Origin: Flavobacterium laiguense
Lineage (GTDB): Bacteria > Bacteroidota > Bacteroidia > Flavobacteriales > Flavobacteriaceae
Direction: 5' to 3'
NCBI RefSeq assembly: GCF_003097655.1
Contig: NZ_QCZH01000001.1
Location: forward strand, 124,001-188,000
Length of the DNA stretch: 64,000 nt
Below the pieces are notes generated by a model that was given only the letters and a program-made list of their open reading frames with translations, was not told the origin of the DNA and searched no databases. Positions 53,290 to 63,601 of the stretch are shown piece after piece (position 1 is the first letter of the stretch; every line of letters starts with the position of its first letter). Made by a program: the position numbers and the translations under genes.

Positions 53290-56055
53290 CTATAAAATTT
53301 TCTCCTCAAAAGCAATTTCGGCATCCAATATTTCATTCAATAACAAAACAATTTGTTCGAGATAATTAGACTGTATCTCCTGATTAATAATAGAGACACT
53401 CTCCTTTTCTTCTTTAATAGCAAAAGGCAAGAAACCTGATTTTAGGTTTTTAAAAGAAATAATCCCCGCCTCAATAGGCTTTCCTTTTGCATTTTCCTCA
53501 TACATATAGGCATATGCCAGAACCTGAATGATTTTGTCATTTTTGATGTCCTCCGTCAATCCTTTCCAAGACTTAAGAGTAACACTGGATTTCTCTACTT
53601 TTCCCGTTTTGTAATCAATGATCCTAATGGTCCCGTTGCGTTCTTCAATCCTGTCCACATTTCCCTTGATCAAAACAGGAAAAGGCAAACTTGGATGTTG
53701 CACTATTCTTTCGAACGTTTTCTCAAGCTCCAGAATCTTTATGTCATCTCCGTTTTTAATACTCTCTAATTCTACTTTCAAGAAATTGAAAACATTTCGC
53801 TTTGCTACTTCAAAAGCCAATAAATTTCGTCCTTTTTTGATTTCCCCTTCTTTGTAAACCACTTTAAACTGAATCAAAACTTCAGAATCAATTTTCTTAA
53901 TACAATTTTGAATGTCTGTTTCTGAAATGAATTTGCCAACGAAAGGGTCGTATAAAGCTCTCAAAGTTTCATGGATAATCGTTCCTAAAGTATTTAAAGC
54001 AATATTTTCTTCAACTTCTTCAACTTCACTGATTCGTAAAATCTTTTGGAAATAAAACTGAATCGGGTTCCGTATATAACTCGTCAATGCCGAAGGGGAA
54101 AATCCTTTTTCTGCTATTTCTTTCAAACGTAACATTACTTTCTCCGATTTCGGAATAACCATTGGTAAATAAGCGGTGTCTGGTAAAACTGCGTTATAAA
54201 TTTCGTGGCTTAAATTGTGTTTCGGTTGCTTCTCTACCTCCAATTGGGTAATAAAACGACTTTTTTCTCCTGCATCCAATCCTTCACTTTCCGTATTATA
54301 AAGTAAATAAATGTTTTTGGAACGTTGCAACAAATGATAGAAGTGATAGGTGTAGATGGCATCTTTCTCTTTAAAGGTAGGCAATCCCAATTCCCGTTTC
54401 ACATCATAAGGAATGAAAGAATTTTGTGATTTACCCGCCGGAAATTTCCCTTCGTTCATAGAAGTAATAATAACCGTTTCAAAATCCAAAACCCTGCTTT
54501 CAAGGACACCCATAATTTGTAATCCGTTCAAAGGCTCTCCTTCAAAAGAAACTTCGGCTAAATCTATTACTTGCTTATAAATTGCATACAGTGTATCAAT
54601 CGTGTCAATTTCTTTATGTTTAGAATAGTAATTAATCAGTTTGTTAATCACTTTAAAAATGGCATAGACAAAAGCTTTTGTTATTTTTTCCTCTTCATTT
54701 TCATTGCTTAAATTATTCTTGACCTTCAATAATAAACTTGAGATTATTTCTAAAACGGTAATAGAACCCTTCTCCCATTTTTGGAATACAAGCAAGAATA
54801 AATCACTGGCATTATCATTTAATTCCAATAATTTATAATGACTGATAAAGGTGTAATTATTTTTATTTATAATCCCAACCAAAGCACTAGTATTCGCATA
54901 CGGCTCGATTAGTGGATGGGTTAATATATCCAAAACATCCTTATAATAAAAAACATAACTGCTATTGCTTCTTGATAATGCATTGGTGTGCATCTTAAAC
55001 AATTTTGCAATCAGGATTTGTGCGGGATTATTTTTACTCGAATATCCCATAGTAATATTCAAGGCTCCAACCGAATTTGGTAGAGAATACAACAATGGAA
55101 TTAACAAATTTTCTTCTCCCAAAACAATAGCTACTTTATCTAATGCTGCATTGGGGTTTTCAATACTGATGTTTTCTATAATGCTTCCCGCAATCTTAGC
55201 CTGACCAATCGTTTTTGGAGTACCTATAACTTGAATGTTTTTGGTGCTCGAAAAATCATCCACTATCCATTCAAAAGGATGTGTTTTATAATGTTTCCAA
55301 CTTTCTTTGAAACGGCGCACGAATAAACCGGCATCATGGTAAGGATCATTTAGAAACGTTTGATCGGCGTCCCAATATATTTTTGCCTGATCTGAAGCAA
55401 TAAGGTGCTGAATTATTTTTTCCTCAGAAGCATTCAAAGCATTAAAACCCGCAAAAACAAATTGCTTTCCAGATATCGATTTTGAAAAAGCATCACTGTT
55501 TTTTACCGCTTCCCGATAAATCAAACCTTGATAACCTATCCCTTTCTTTAGTAAATGTTCGTATAGTGATTTATAATATTTGGGTAATAATTTCCAAAAA
55601 TCAATGTAGTTTTCGAGTAACTGGGTTTTATTTTCGACTTCAATTCCCCATTTCTTAATGTCTTCAATATCTTTTAAGTACGATAAAACATGATTTGGAT
55701 CTAATAAATAACGATCGATTTCATTAAAATCTTGGAGTAAGGTTTTAGCCCAATTGGCAAAAAGCTCAAATGACTGCTGGTTCTTTTTTTCAGTAACAGA
55801 CAAATAGACTTCATAAAACTCAAAAAGCAATTCTATGGGATCAATGGTTCTTATCCCTGCAATACTTTGAACAAAATCTTCAATACTTATAATTTCTGGC
55901 GAAAATATATTTTCCTCAGTTTGTTTTTTTAATGCTTCAACAAGAAATATTTTGGCTCGCTTGTTGGGTAAAACCACTATAGTATCAGCTAGTACATTAT
56001 TATATTCCGTTACTATTACCGTTGCAATTTTATCTAAAAAAGAAGTATTTGTCAT
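53290..56055 (-). CDS. addB: PD-(D/E)XK nuclease family protein, AddB-like subunit
   Basis: 921 aa from the ATG at 56055 (MTNTSFLDKIATVIVTEYNN). The N-terminal two-thirds is an inactivated helicase-like scaffold (VVLPNKRAKIFLVEAL; VIITSMNEGKFPAGKSQNSF). The C-terminal RecB-type nuclease has LGTIIHETL, KGNVDRIEERNGTIRIIDYK with the catalytic Asp-Asp-Lys. The four cysteines of an AddB iron-sulfur staple are not seen; one Cys occurs (IQNCIKKID). With the AddA-like protein encoded at 58930-62106 it should form an AddAB-type end-resection complex. ompA and kbl lie between the two. Confidence 0.85.
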   Translation of the reverse strand: MTNTSFLDKIATVIVTEYNNVLADTIVVLPNKRAKIFLVEALKKQTEENIFSPEIISIEDFVQSIAGIRTIDPIELLFEFYEVYLSVTEKKNQQSFELFANWAKTLLQDFNEIDRYLLDPNHVLSYLKDIEDIKKWGIEVENKTQLLENYIDFWKLLPKYYKSLYEHLLKKGIGYQGLIYREAVKNSDAFSKSISGKQFVFAGFNALNASEEKIIQHLIASDQAKIYWDADQTFLNDPYHDAGLFVRRFKESWKHYKTHPFEWIVDDFSSTKNIQVIGTPKTIGQAKIAGSIIENISIENPNAALDKVAIVLGEENLLIPLLYSLPNSVGALNITMGYSSKNNPAQILIAKLFKMHTNALSRSNSSYVFYYKDVLDILTHPLIEPYANTSALVGIINKNNYTFISHYKLLELNDNASDLFLLVFQKWEKGSITVLEIISSLLLKVKNNLSNENEEEKITKAFVYAIFKVINKLINYYSKHKEIDTIDTLYAIYKQVIDLAEVSFEGEPLNGLQIMGVLESRVLDFETVIITSMNEGKFPAGKSQNSFIPYDVKRELGLPTFKEKDAIYTYHFYHLLQRSKNIYLLYNTESEGLDAGEKSRFITQLEVEKQPKHNLSHEIYNAVLPDTAYLPMVIPKSEKVMLRLKEIAEKGFSPSALTSYIRNPIQFYFQKILRISEVEEVEENIALNTLGTIIHETLRALYDPFVGKFISETDIQNCIKKIDSEVLIQFKVVYKEGEIKKGRNLLAFEVAKRNVFNFLKVELESIKNGDDIKILELEKTFERIVQHPSLPFPVLIKGNVDRIEERNGTIRIIDYKTGKVEKSSVTLKSWKGLTEDIKNDKIIQVLAYAYMYEENAKGKPIEAGIISFKNLKSGFLPFAIKEEKESVSIINQEIQSNYLEQIVLLLNEILDAEIAFEEKIL

Positions 56056-56066
56056 TTTATAAATAT

Positions 56067-56100
56067 AAAAAAAGCCATTCAATTAAGAATGGCTTTTTAA
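56067..56100 (-). terminator. Terminator of the ompA-like gene
   Basis: On the minus strand: AAAAAGCCATTC-TTAATT-GAATGGCTTTTTTT, a perfect stem, about 20 bases past the stop. Confidence 0.88.
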
Positions 56101-56118
56101 AATTATTTGAAGAGTAAA

Positions 56119-57546
56119 TTACAATTTACCTTCGTATACTGAACCTACGTGTCTAATTTCAGTTCTTCTGTTCAATGCTTTACCTTCTTTAGTTTTGTTG
56201 TCAGCAACTGGTTTAGATGAACCAAATCCAGCTGAAGTTAAATTAGCAGGGTTAACACCTTTTTCAATTAACTTATCCATAACAACTTTAGCTCTGTCTT
56301 CAGAAAGTTTTTGGTTGATTTTAGCGCTACCTGTACTATCTGTGTGACCTTCGATAGCGAATTTAGCGTTAGGGTAGTTTTTAAGAATTTCTTTAATCGC
56401 TTCTAATCTACCATCTGTAGCTCCTTTATCTGCAGTTGCCAATATAGCTTTACCAGTTACGAAGTATACCGCTCTAGCTTGAACTTTAAGTTCTTCTAAT
56501 ACTTGCTCAGTTACTTCTGGACATCCTTTGTTGCTAGCAGGACCAGCTACAGTAGGACAAGCATCTTCTTTGTCAATTACACCATCTTTATCAGAGTCTA
56601 ATTCAGGACATCCACCATTGCTAGCTGGACCAGCAACTGTAGGACATTTATCAGAAGCATCAGTAACACCGTCACCATCAGCATCTGGACAACCTTTTAA
56701 AGCAGGTAAACCAGCAACTTCTGGACAAGCATCATCTTTATCAGCAATTCCGTCTCCGTCTGTATCAGGACATCCGTTTAATGCCGCTAAACCAGCAACA
56801 TCAGGACATGAATCTTTAGAATCTTCGATTCCATCAGCATCTGTATCAGGACAACCGTTGAATTGTTTTAAACCTGCAACTTCTGGACAAGCATCATCTT
56901 TGTCATAAATTCCGTCATTATCAGTGTCTTTAGCACCAAACTTGAAAGTAAGACCTGCAGAATATTGAGTATAAGAAGGAGCATCTGGAGTATCAGTTCC
57001 AGCATATTGTCTGTCTCCGAAAGATTTTTTGTAAGTTCCCAATAAAGAAAGACCTACGTTTTCAGTAAACCAAAAGTTTAATCCTAAACCTGGATTTACA
57101 GTTCCGTAGCTTTCATCACCTAAGAAAGTATAACCTCCACCAACGCTTAAAGTTGGCTCAATTACTTTAGACTTAAGCAATTCCATAAAACTGTAAGTAA
57201 GAGTTGCATCGATACCGTAGTACATCAAATCACCAGGGTTTACAACAACATTTGGAGCAGTTACAAATTTATCAATTTGGTTGATAGATCCTGTAACTCC
57301 AACAATAAAACCACTTCCTACGTATCTTGACACATTAAGATAAGAAACCGATGGAAGAATATTCCAGTTGTCACTTACTTTAAAAGGTTGGTCAAAATGA
57401 CTCATAAAGTCATCACCAGCACTAGACCTGTAGTCAATCGCGTTTACTCCAAAACCGATAGCCCATTTATTGTTACTGTCTTGTGCTTGAGAACTTAATC
57501 CCATCACCATAGTTACAGCAACTAAAAGTTTGTTAAGATGTTTCAT
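56119..57546 (-). CDS. OmpA-family outer membrane protein with thrombospondin type 3 repeats
   Basis: 475 aa. Signal peptide 1-21 ([14 protein letters not shown]). A beta-barrel-like domain covers 22 to about 205. Calcium-binding TSP3 repeats follow (about 206-345; [40 protein letters not shown] and three more). The OmpA-C peptidoglycan-binding domain is at 355-470, with [28 protein letters not shown] and LNRRTEI. It anchors the outer membrane to the wall and is likely abundant, as shown by a near-perfect promoter. Isolated by its own terminator. Confidence 0.93.
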   Translation of the reverse strand: MKHLNKLLVAVTMVMGLSSQAQDSNNKWAIGFGVNAIDYRSSAGDDFMSHFDQPFKVSDNWNILPSVSYLNVSRYVGSGFIVGVTGSINQIDKFVTAPNVVVNPGDLMYYGIDATLTYSFMELLKSKVIEPTLSVGGGYTFLGDESYGTVNPGLGLNFWFTENVGLSLLGTYKKSFGDRQYAGTDTPDAPSYTQYSAGLTFKFGAKDTDNDGIYDKDDACPEVAGLKQFNGCPDTDADGIEDSKDSCPDVAGLAALNGCPDTDGDGIADKDDACPEVAGLPALKGCPDADGDGVTDASDKCPTVAGPASNGGCPELDSDKDGVIDKEDACPTVAGPASNKGCPEVTEQVLEELKVQARAVYFVTGKAILATADKGATDGRLEAIKEILKNYPNAKFAIEGHTDSTGSAKINQKLSEDRAKVVMDKLIEKGVNPANLTSAGFGSSKPVADNKTKEGKALNRRTEIRHVGSVYEGKL

Positions 57547-57584
57547 ACTTTGATTTTTTAATTACAATTTAGTTAATTTAAGAA

Positions 57585-57615
57585 CAAAAATAGTACGATT
57601 TTATTTAACATCAAA
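57585..57615 (-). promoter_or_regulatory. Consensus Bacteroidetes promoter of the ompA-like gene
   Basis: Minus strand: TTTG (57615-57612), exactly 19 nt, TATTTTTG (57592-57585). Both elements match the consensus perfectly. The ATG follows 38 bases later. Confidence 0.75.
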
Positions 57616-57659
57616 ATAAAATGTTAAATAAAACATACCGATAAGACAAAAATTAACAC

Positions 57660-58853
57660 TTATATTACATTAAAAGTCTTCCCAACGGATGTAAATGCCT
57701 GAATTGCTTTATCCAAATGTTCTTTGGTGTGTGCCGCCGATAATTGTACTCTGATCCTAGCTTTATCCTTAGGAACCACTGGGAAAAAGAAGCCAATAAC
57801 ATAAATTCCCTCCTTTAGAAGTTCATTTGCCATAGATTGGGCTAATTTAGCATCATAAAGCATTACCGGCACAATGGCAGAATCCCCCTCGACTATATCA
57901 AAACCGGCTTTCTTCATCCCCGCCTTGAAATAATTAGTGTTCCATTCTAGTTGATCTCTAAGCGTAGTATCCTTTTCTAACAATTCAAAAACCTTTATTG
58001 ACGCACCTACAATTGCTGGAGCTAAAGAATTTGAAAATAAATAAGGTCTGGAACGTTGACGCAATAACTCAATTATTTCTTTTTTGGCAGTTGTATAACC
58101 TCCCATAGCGCCTCCCAATGCCTTACCTAAAGTCCCTGTAATAATATCAACACGCCCCATTACACCTTTGGCTTCTAGCGTTCCTTTTCCTGTTGCACCA
58201 ATAAATCCTGCCGCATGACATTCATCTACCATAACCAAAGCATCATATTTGTCGGCCAAGTCACATATTTTATCTAATGGGGCTACAACTCCATCCATGG
58301 AGAAAACACCATCAGTAACTATTATTTTAAAACGAGCACCCGCTTCATTCGCTTTAATCAATTGTTGTTCAAGATCTTCCATATTGCTATTTTCATAGCG
58401 ATAACGAGCCGATTTACACAAACGCACACCGTCTATTATAGATGCGTGATTTAAGCTGTCCGATATAATCGCGTCGTTTTCGCCAAACAACGGCTCAAAC
58501 ACCCCTCCATTGGCATCAAAAGCCGCCGCGTATAATATAGTGTCTTCGGTACCGTAAAAATCAGCTATCTTTTTTTCTAATGTTTTATGAATATCCTGTG
58601 TCCCGCAAATAAAACGAACAGATGACATTCCAAAACCATGGGTATCCATAGCGTCTTTGGCCGCTTGAACCACTTCGGGATGTGAAGAAAGTCCTAAATA
58701 GTTATTGGCACAAAAATTTAAAACTGTTTCGCCCGTTGAAATAGTGATTTCAGCTCCTTGTGGAGAAGTAATTATTCTCTCTTTTTTAAAAATTCCGTTG
58801 TCTTCAATGGTTTGAAGTTCTGATTGTAAGTGTTGTTGAATTTTACCGTACAT
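57660..58853 (-). CDS. kbl: Glycine C-acetyltransferase (2-amino-3-ketobutyrate CoA ligase)
   Basis: 397 aa. A PLP fold-type I enzyme of the alpha-oxoamine synthase family: [16 protein letters not shown], the PLP-stacking region [46 protein letters not shown], and the PLP Lys at about 242 in [16 protein letters not shown]. It splits 2-amino-3-oxobutanoate to glycine and acetyl-CoA in threonine breakdown. No tdh is next to it. Between addA and ompA on the same strand. 8-amino-7-oxononanoate synthase is the alternative, but the motifs and length fit Kbl better. Confidence 0.92.
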   Translation of the reverse strand: MYGKIQQHLQSELQTIEDNGIFKKERIITSPQGAEITISTGETVLNFCANNYLGLSSHPEVVQAAKDAMDTHGFGMSSVRFICGTQDIHKTLEKKIADFYGTEDTILYAAAFDANGGVFEPLFGENDAIISDSLNHASIIDGVRLCKSARYRYENSNMEDLEQQLIKANEAGARFKIIVTDGVFSMDGVVAPLDKICDLADKYDALVMVDECHAAGFIGATGKGTLEAKGVMGRVDIITGTLGKALGGAMGGYTTAKKEIIELLRQRSRPYLFSNSLAPAIVGASIKVFELLEKDTTLRDQLEWNTNYFKAGMKKAGFDIVEGDSAIVPVMLYDAKLAQSMANELLKEGIYVIGFFFPVVPKDKARIRVQLSAAHTKEHLDKAIQAFTSVGKTFNVI

Positions 58854-58929
58854 TTTATTTAAATTTTAAAGCTAAAAATTTACAGGCCAAAAGTACTGTA
58901 AACTTCGCTATTCGACATTTTTTTATTTT

Positions 58930-61900
58930 TTACAAATGTACTACATCGATTTCGACTCCTATATAAACAAGTGCTTTTTTTAGTACCTTGAAACCCATTT
59001 TCTCAATAGCCATTTGGTAATTTTCCAATTGATATTTGTATTTCGGATTGGGGAGACCTGTTTTATAATCCAGTAAAAAAACTTCTTTCGCTTTATTAAT
59101 AGCTATCCGATCAGGTTTAATAGTACCTCCTTCGTTCTGAATAATTGTTTTTTCGTTTAAAACTTCATTCCCTTCAGCAAAATGAACTGCCAAATCTTGA
59201 TGATTTACGATTTCGATAATAGCATTACAAACAACATCTTTTTGAAGAATCGTTATTAATCCATTCTCGATTGCTTTATTGATAGCTAGCTCCACATCGC
59301 TTTTTGTAGCTACAAAAGAAAGTATTTCATGGATCACATTTCCAAATTCAATAGCTTCCTGTTGATGAGTACCCCACATTAGTGCTTCTTTTTGGGCAAT
59401 CTTTATGTTTTTGGGATTCAATACTTCCGAAACTACTGGAATATTTTTGGTGGTGTCGATGTGTATTTCTTTTGCAGATAACTTTGCTGAATTTCCAAAA
59501 GGATATTCCAATTGATTTTCATCGTAAAGACCTTGTTGAATCAAATATTTTATAAAAAAAGAAGCCATATTGCTTGGATATTCCCCGTCTTTTCTTGGTT
59601 TAACATTTTGAGAAATAATATACAATTGCTCCTCGGCTCTGGTCAAAGCCACGTACAATACATTAATGTTATCCAGCAATTCTTCTTGTTTCTTTAAATT
59701 ATAAACTGCCGAAGCTTCCTCTCCAAATTCTTCAATAGCACTACTGTTATCAACCAGCACTTTTGGCATATCAAAATCTTGCTCTTCCGAATTAAGCCAT
59801 AACTTATCTTTTGGTTTTCTATTGTAATCTTCTTCGGCAAAAGGCATTATTACAACAGGGAATTCTAATCCCTTTGATTTATGAATGGTCATTATACGAA
59901 CTGCATTAGTCCCTTCGGGAGAAGGAATGTTAAATTTCTCCGAGTTTTTATCCCAATAATTCAGGAAATCTGAAATTCCAGCTTGATTACGAACATCTCG
60001 CTCTAAAACAATATCCAGAAAATATTGAACATAAGCAGTTCCCAAAGGCAATGTCTCTAGGTTCTCATTGGTTTTTAAAAATTTTGAAATAATAATTTCA
60101 ACAGCTTCATACAATGATTTTTTTCTAATGTTTTGAAAAGAGAGTTCTATATTACAGTTTTCAAGCCATTTTTCGAAAGGCAATTCCTCTTTCTCCTCCA
60201 TTCCTTTGGCTATGAAATCGTGAACTGGTAATTCATTTTGTTTGTTTTGCGCCAAATATTGTAAAAAATTAGCCTTTGACTCTAAATCGGAGCTGTTTTT
60301 TAAATACTTTAATATGTGAATAATCAATCGAACTTCGGTGGCATTTTTAATCATCAACGTTTCGGAAGACAAAAGCGGAATGCTTTGTTCCGTTAAATAA
60401 TTGGCAATCGCAATTCCTTGGCTTCGTTTTCTAGTCAAGATTACAATGTCTTTATATTCAAACCCTTCGTTGATTACTTTTTGAATGGTATTTAAAGTAG
60501 CTAAGACATATTGTGCGGATTTATCCAAAACTTCTTCGTCTTCGTTTTCTTGCTCTTCTATTTTTGGCAAAAAAGAAATATTCACATAGCCACCCACTTT
60601 GCTATTTATCTTCTGACGGCTATGGTTTTCATATAAATCTTTATAATCGGCATTACTGAACTCATTGGACAACAATTGAAAAAAATCATTGTTGAATTTG
60701 ATAACTTGAGAATAACTTCTATAATTTTTGTCTAAATGCTCTAGTTTTTTCTCAGGATTACTGAAGGGATTTTGGTCTTTACTCAATTCGATAAACTGTT
60801 CAGCTTTCCCTCCTCGCCAACGGTAAATCGATTGTTTAGGGTCGCCCACTATCATCAGAGTCCCTTTTTGCCCGGAATCATCTTGACCCGAAAGCGCATT
60901 ATCAATAAGCGGAATCAGGTTTTGCCATTGCATTTCGGAAGTATCCTGAAATTCGTCTATAAAAAAGTGGCGGTAGCGCTCCCCTAATCTCTCGTATATA
61001 AAAGGAGCAGGTTGGTTTTGAATTTCGCGGTGAATAATCGCATTGAACTCGGTTATCGAAAGTACATTTTGTTCGTTTTGAATTTTTGCCAATTCATTGC
61101 TGACTGTATTTAATAACGATAAGGGAGTAATATTTTTTAAGAAGGCTTTATAGAAATTTCGCTTTTCGAAGTTTTTGTAAACTTCAGCAAGACTTTGCAA
61201 CAAATCAGGGATAATGTTTTCTATCAAGGCTCTGTCTTTTGCCGTTTTATTGATGGCAATATCATCGAACTCCCGAAACATCTTGTTTTTTGGATTGAAT
61301 TTCCCATCCGCTATACTCTGGAGATGATTGGGAAAAGTTCCTCTGGAAAATGACTTTAAATCAATTCCATTTTTGTCTATTAATGATAACGTTGCTTCGG
61401 CAAGAGTTGCGTTTTCTTTCTCTAAAGCAGCACAGACTTGAACTAATTTTTCTTTTACAGCAATAAAATCGCTTATTGATTTATCGTGAAAATGAGTAAT
61501 TTCATTTCGGTTATTTTCATTCAGCACTAATTTTCCTGTTTCCAAAATTTCACGTGAGATGTCCCAGGATTTATCATCATCGGTTTTTTCCATTGTGAAA
61601 TCGATGAGTAGTTTGGTCAGAACTTCATCTTCACCCGCTTGTGCAATGATGGCATCTACGGCTTCAATCAGCAGGTTTTCAGTATCCAAAGTCACTTCGA
61701 AAGTCATTGGTAATCCCAAATCGTGTGCAAAAGCACGAATCACTTTGTGCGTAAATTTATCAATCGTGGATATATCAAAAGCAGCATAATTATGAATAAT
61801 GTGCTTGATGATTTGTTGGGATTTGGTTTTTATTTGAATGATTGAAAGCGCAGTATCCACAGCCAAATCCTGCATCAAATCCAACGCTTTCGCATTAGGC

Positions 61901-62106
61901 TCCTCTTTGGCAAATTCAGACAAACTGCCTACGATTCGGCTTTTCATTTCGTGAACCGCTTTGTTGGTAAACGTAATGGCTAGGATATTTCGGTAAGCGT
62001 CATTCTTGTTTGCGGTAAGAATGATTTTGAGATATTCTTTTACAAGAGCATATGTTTTCCCTGAACCTGCGGAAGCGTCGTAGATGGCGAAAGAAGGTCT
62101 TTCCAT
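58930..62106 (-). CDS. addA: UvrD-like helicase with C-terminal nuclease, AddA-like subunit
   Basis: 1058 aa. Walker A ASAGSGKT at 11-18, motif Ia ILAITFTNKAVHEMKSRI, motif II FIDEFQDTSEMQW at about 383, motif III MIVGDPKQSIYRWRGG, motif V/VI IMTIHKSKGLEFPVVIMP and LLDNINVLYVALTRAEEQLY. A RecB-family nuclease ends the protein: KPDRIAINKAKEVFLLDYKT (catalytic Asp, Asp, Lys). It unwinds and trims double-strand-break ends for recombination. Its likely partner is the AddB-like protein at 53290-56055. No RecC or RecD is in view. Confidence 0.9.
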   Translation of the reverse strand: MERPSFAIYDASAGSGKTYALVKEYLKIILTANKNDAYRNILAITFTNKAVHEMKSRIVGSLSEFAKEEPNAKALDLMQDLAVDTALSIIQIKTKSQQIIKHIIHNYAAFDISTIDKFTHKVIRAFAHDLGLPMTFEVTLDTENLLIEAVDAIIAQAGEDEVLTKLLIDFTMEKTDDDKSWDISREILETGKLVLNENNRNEITHFHDKSISDFIAVKEKLVQVCAALEKENATLAEATLSLIDKNGIDLKSFSRGTFPNHLQSIADGKFNPKNKMFREFDDIAINKTAKDRALIENIIPDLLQSLAEVYKNFEKRNFYKAFLKNITPLSLLNTVSNELAKIQNEQNVLSITEFNAIIHREIQNQPAPFIYERLGERYRHFFIDEFQDTSEMQWQNLIPLIDNALSGQDDSGQKGTLMIVGDPKQSIYRWRGGKAEQFIELSKDQNPFSNPEKKLEHLDKNYRSYSQVIKFNNDFFQLLSNEFSNADYKDLYENHSRQKINSKVGGYVNISFLPKIEEQENEDEEVLDKSAQYVLATLNTIQKVINEGFEYKDIVILTRKRSQGIAIANYLTEQSIPLLSSETLMIKNATEVRLIIHILKYLKNSSDLESKANFLQYLAQNKQNELPVHDFIAKGMEEKEELPFEKWLENCNIELSFQNIRKKSLYEAVEIIISKFLKTNENLETLPLGTAYVQYFLDIVLERDVRNQAGISDFLNYWDKNSEKFNIPSPEGTNAVRIMTIHKSKGLEFPVVIMPFAEEDYNRKPKDKLWLNSEEQDFDMPKVLVDNSSAIEEFGEEASAVYNLKKQEELLDNINVLYVALTRAEEQLYIISQNVKPRKDGEYPSNMASFFIKYLIQQGLYDENQLEYPFGNSAKLSAKEIHIDTTKNIPVVSEVLNPKNIKIAQKEALMWGTHQQEAIEFGNVIHEILSFVATKSDVELAINKAIENGLITILQKDVVCNAIIEIVNHQDLAVHFAEGNEVLNEKTIIQNEGGTIKPDRIAINKAKEVFLLDYKTGLPNPKYKYQLENYQMAIEKMGFKVLKKALVYIGVEIDVVHL

Positions 62107-62177
62107 TTGAATTTTCAGATTGGTGATTAACGATTTTAGATCTCTGATTTACACTATTGCTTCCTAAAATGCCGAAT

Positions 62178-62277
62178 GCCCTAGCCCCGATAGCAGTGAA
62201 AATCCTTTTTCTAGTCCCGTTTTTTTTCTAACGGGACTAGAAAAAGATTCCAACGAATAGCGGGAAATAGCTCCTAA
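62178..62277. repeat. Dispersed palindromic repeat, family A, copy 3 (best preserved)
   Basis: GCCCTAGCCCCGATAGCAG, then AATCCTTTTTCTAGTCCCGT facing ACGGGACTAGAAAAAGATT (near-perfect 18-base arms, with the centre TTTTTTTCTA), then CGAATAGCGGGAAATAGCTC ending CTAA. It fills a third of the 303-base gap between addA and sod. The rest of the gap holds a TTAGATCTCTGATTT-type low-complexity stretch. Confidence 0.65.
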
Positions 62278-62344
62278 TTACAATGATTCCAGCAATGAAA
62301 ATCGTTGTATCATTTTATTTGATGAAATTATAACGAAATAGAAT

Positions 62345-62375
62345 TTTCAATTCCAAAGTTAAATGTTTATTTTTG
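62345..62375 (+). promoter_or_regulatory. Putative promoter of the superoxide dismutase gene
   Basis: TTTC (62345-62348), 19 nt, TATTTTTG (62368-62375, exact). It ends 34 bases before the ATG. Confidence 0.5.
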
Positions 62376-62409
62376 AATAAATATTTATAAATCATTAAAC
62401 AACTATATT

Positions 62410-63018
62410 ATGGCTTTTGAATTACCACAATTACCTTATGCGTATGACGCATTAGAACCTCATATTGATGCTCGTACAATGGAAATTCACCATTCAAAGC
62501 ACCACAATGCCTATACAACAAATTTGAATGCAGCTATCGCTGGAACTGATTTGGAAGGAAAAACAATTGAAAACATCTTGATAAATCTTGATAAAACGAA
62601 TGCTGCCGTACGTAATAATGGCGGTGGTTTTTATAATCACAACTTGTTTTGGACAGTAATGTCTGCTAACGGTGGCGGATTGCCAACTGGTGAATTGCTA
62701 GAAGCCATTGAAGCTGCTTTTGGTACTTTTGAAGAATTTAAAGCAAAATTCGCTAAGGCTGGAGCTACACAATTTGGTTCTGGATGGGCTTGGTTATGTG
62801 TACAAAAAGGTGGTAAACTTGATGTTTGTGGAACTCCAAATCAAGACAATCCTTTGATGCCTGGTGTAGGTTGTGGTGGAACTCCAATTTTAGGAATGGA
62901 TGTTTGGGAACATGCTTATTACTTGCATTATCAAAATAGAAGACCTGATTATATTGAAGCTTTCTTTAATGTAATTAACTGGACAGAAGTATCTAGACGT
63001 TTTGCTTTAGAGAAATAG
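62410..63018 (+). CDS. sodB: Superoxide dismutase (Fe/Mn family)
   Basis: 202 aa. Metal ligands His27 ([11 protein letters not shown]), His77 ([11 protein letters not shown]), Asp164 and His168 ([12 protein letters not shown]). It dismutates superoxide in the cytoplasm. Residues near the metal ([26 protein letters not shown]) do not decide between iron and manganese with confidence. Own promoter and terminator. Confidence 0.95.
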   Translation: MAFELPQLPYAYDALEPHIDARTMEIHHSKHHNAYTTNLNAAIAGTDLEGKTIENILINLDKTNAAVRNNGGGFYNHNLFWTVMSANGGGLPTGELLEAIEAAFGTFEEFKAKFAKAGATQFGSGWAWLCVQKGGKLDVCGTPNQDNPLMPGVGCGGTPILGMDVWEHAYYLHYQNRRPDYIEAFFNVINWTEVSRRFALEK

Positions 63019-63044
63019 TTTAGAAAGATAATAGATTCTTAGAT

Positions 63045-63087
63045 AATAGACGGATAGACTGAAAAGTTTGTTCGTCTATTTTTTTTA
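63045..63087 (+). terminator. Terminator of the superoxide dismutase gene
   Basis: AATAGACG (63045-63052) and CGTCTATT (63073-63080) pair, followed by TTTTTT. The loop is 20 bases and holds further weak pairing. Confidence 0.65.
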
Positions 63088-63129
63088 CAATTACTTTTCC
63101 TATTCTCTTTTTTGAGACTTTATTCCAAT

Positions 63130-63199
63130 AAAAAAGGTGGAATTTCTTCCACCCTTTTTGCCCCAAATCTACCATAAACTTAACCTACTAAAATTATGG
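63130..63199 (-). ncRNA. Small-RNA-like unit, copy 1 of 3 (distal)
   Basis: Minus strand, about 70 nt, 5' end approximate. Upstream -7-like TATATTTA (63211-63204, one mismatch) and TTTA at the -33 place. A 5' hairpin can pair TACCATAA with TTATGGTA. A conserved linker, GATTTGGGGCAAAAA, leads to the terminator-like hairpin GGTGGAA-GAAA-TTCCACC followed by TTTTTT. The promoter is the least perfect of the three, so this copy may be weak or decayed. Sequence upstream (TATACTCGACGAATGTCC in plus orientation, 63235-63252) is shared with copy 2. No protein can be read with confidence. Confidence 0.6.
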
Positions 63200-63374
63200 T
63201 ACGTAAATATACTACGATAAAGTAGCTTTTTAAAATATACTCGACGAATGTCCAATAAACCAGTTGATTTGCCAAAATACTGATTCTCAACATTATTAAT
63301 CAGCAAAATATACCAAAAAAAAAAATAAAAATAATTAATAGCAATTTTACCTAATTGCTTCATTTATGTCCAAT

Positions 63375-63444
63375 AAAAAAGGTGGAATTTCTCCCACCCT
63401 TTTTGCCCCAAATCTACCATAAACTTAACCTACTAAAATCATGG
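63375..63444 (-). ncRNA. Small-RNA-like unit, copy 2 of 3
   Basis: Minus strand, about 70 nt. A perfect promoter precedes it: TTTG (63479-63476), 19 nt, TACATTTG (63456-63449). The 5' arms CTACCAT and ATGGTAG pair over seven bases, though the first arm may begin just before the start site. The same linker and a terminator-like hairpin follow: GGTGGGA-GAAA-TTCCACC, where a G-U pair replaces an A-U pair of the other copies, then TTTTTT. The core TTTTAGTAGGTTAAGTTTAT is identical in all copies. Confidence 0.65.
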
Positions 63445-63601
63445 TAGTCAAATGTACGTCGATAAAAGACGTATCCAAAATATACTCGATGAATGTCCTG
63501 TAATTTCGTTTAAACAGTAAACGGCTAATTATCAGTACTATAAACTTTACTTTCTAGGCAAAAAAGAAATCTTTTATCTAATTATTTGACTTTATTCCAA
63601 T

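Noticed and set aside
56528..56908. 126-codon plus-strand ORF rich in Ser/Pro/Ala
   Set aside because: It is the antisense shadow of the TSP3 repeats of the OmpA-like gene.
63169..63363. 64-codon minus-strand ORF
   Set aside because: It runs through small-RNA-like copy 1 and its promoter, has low-complexity sequence and no recognisable protein features.
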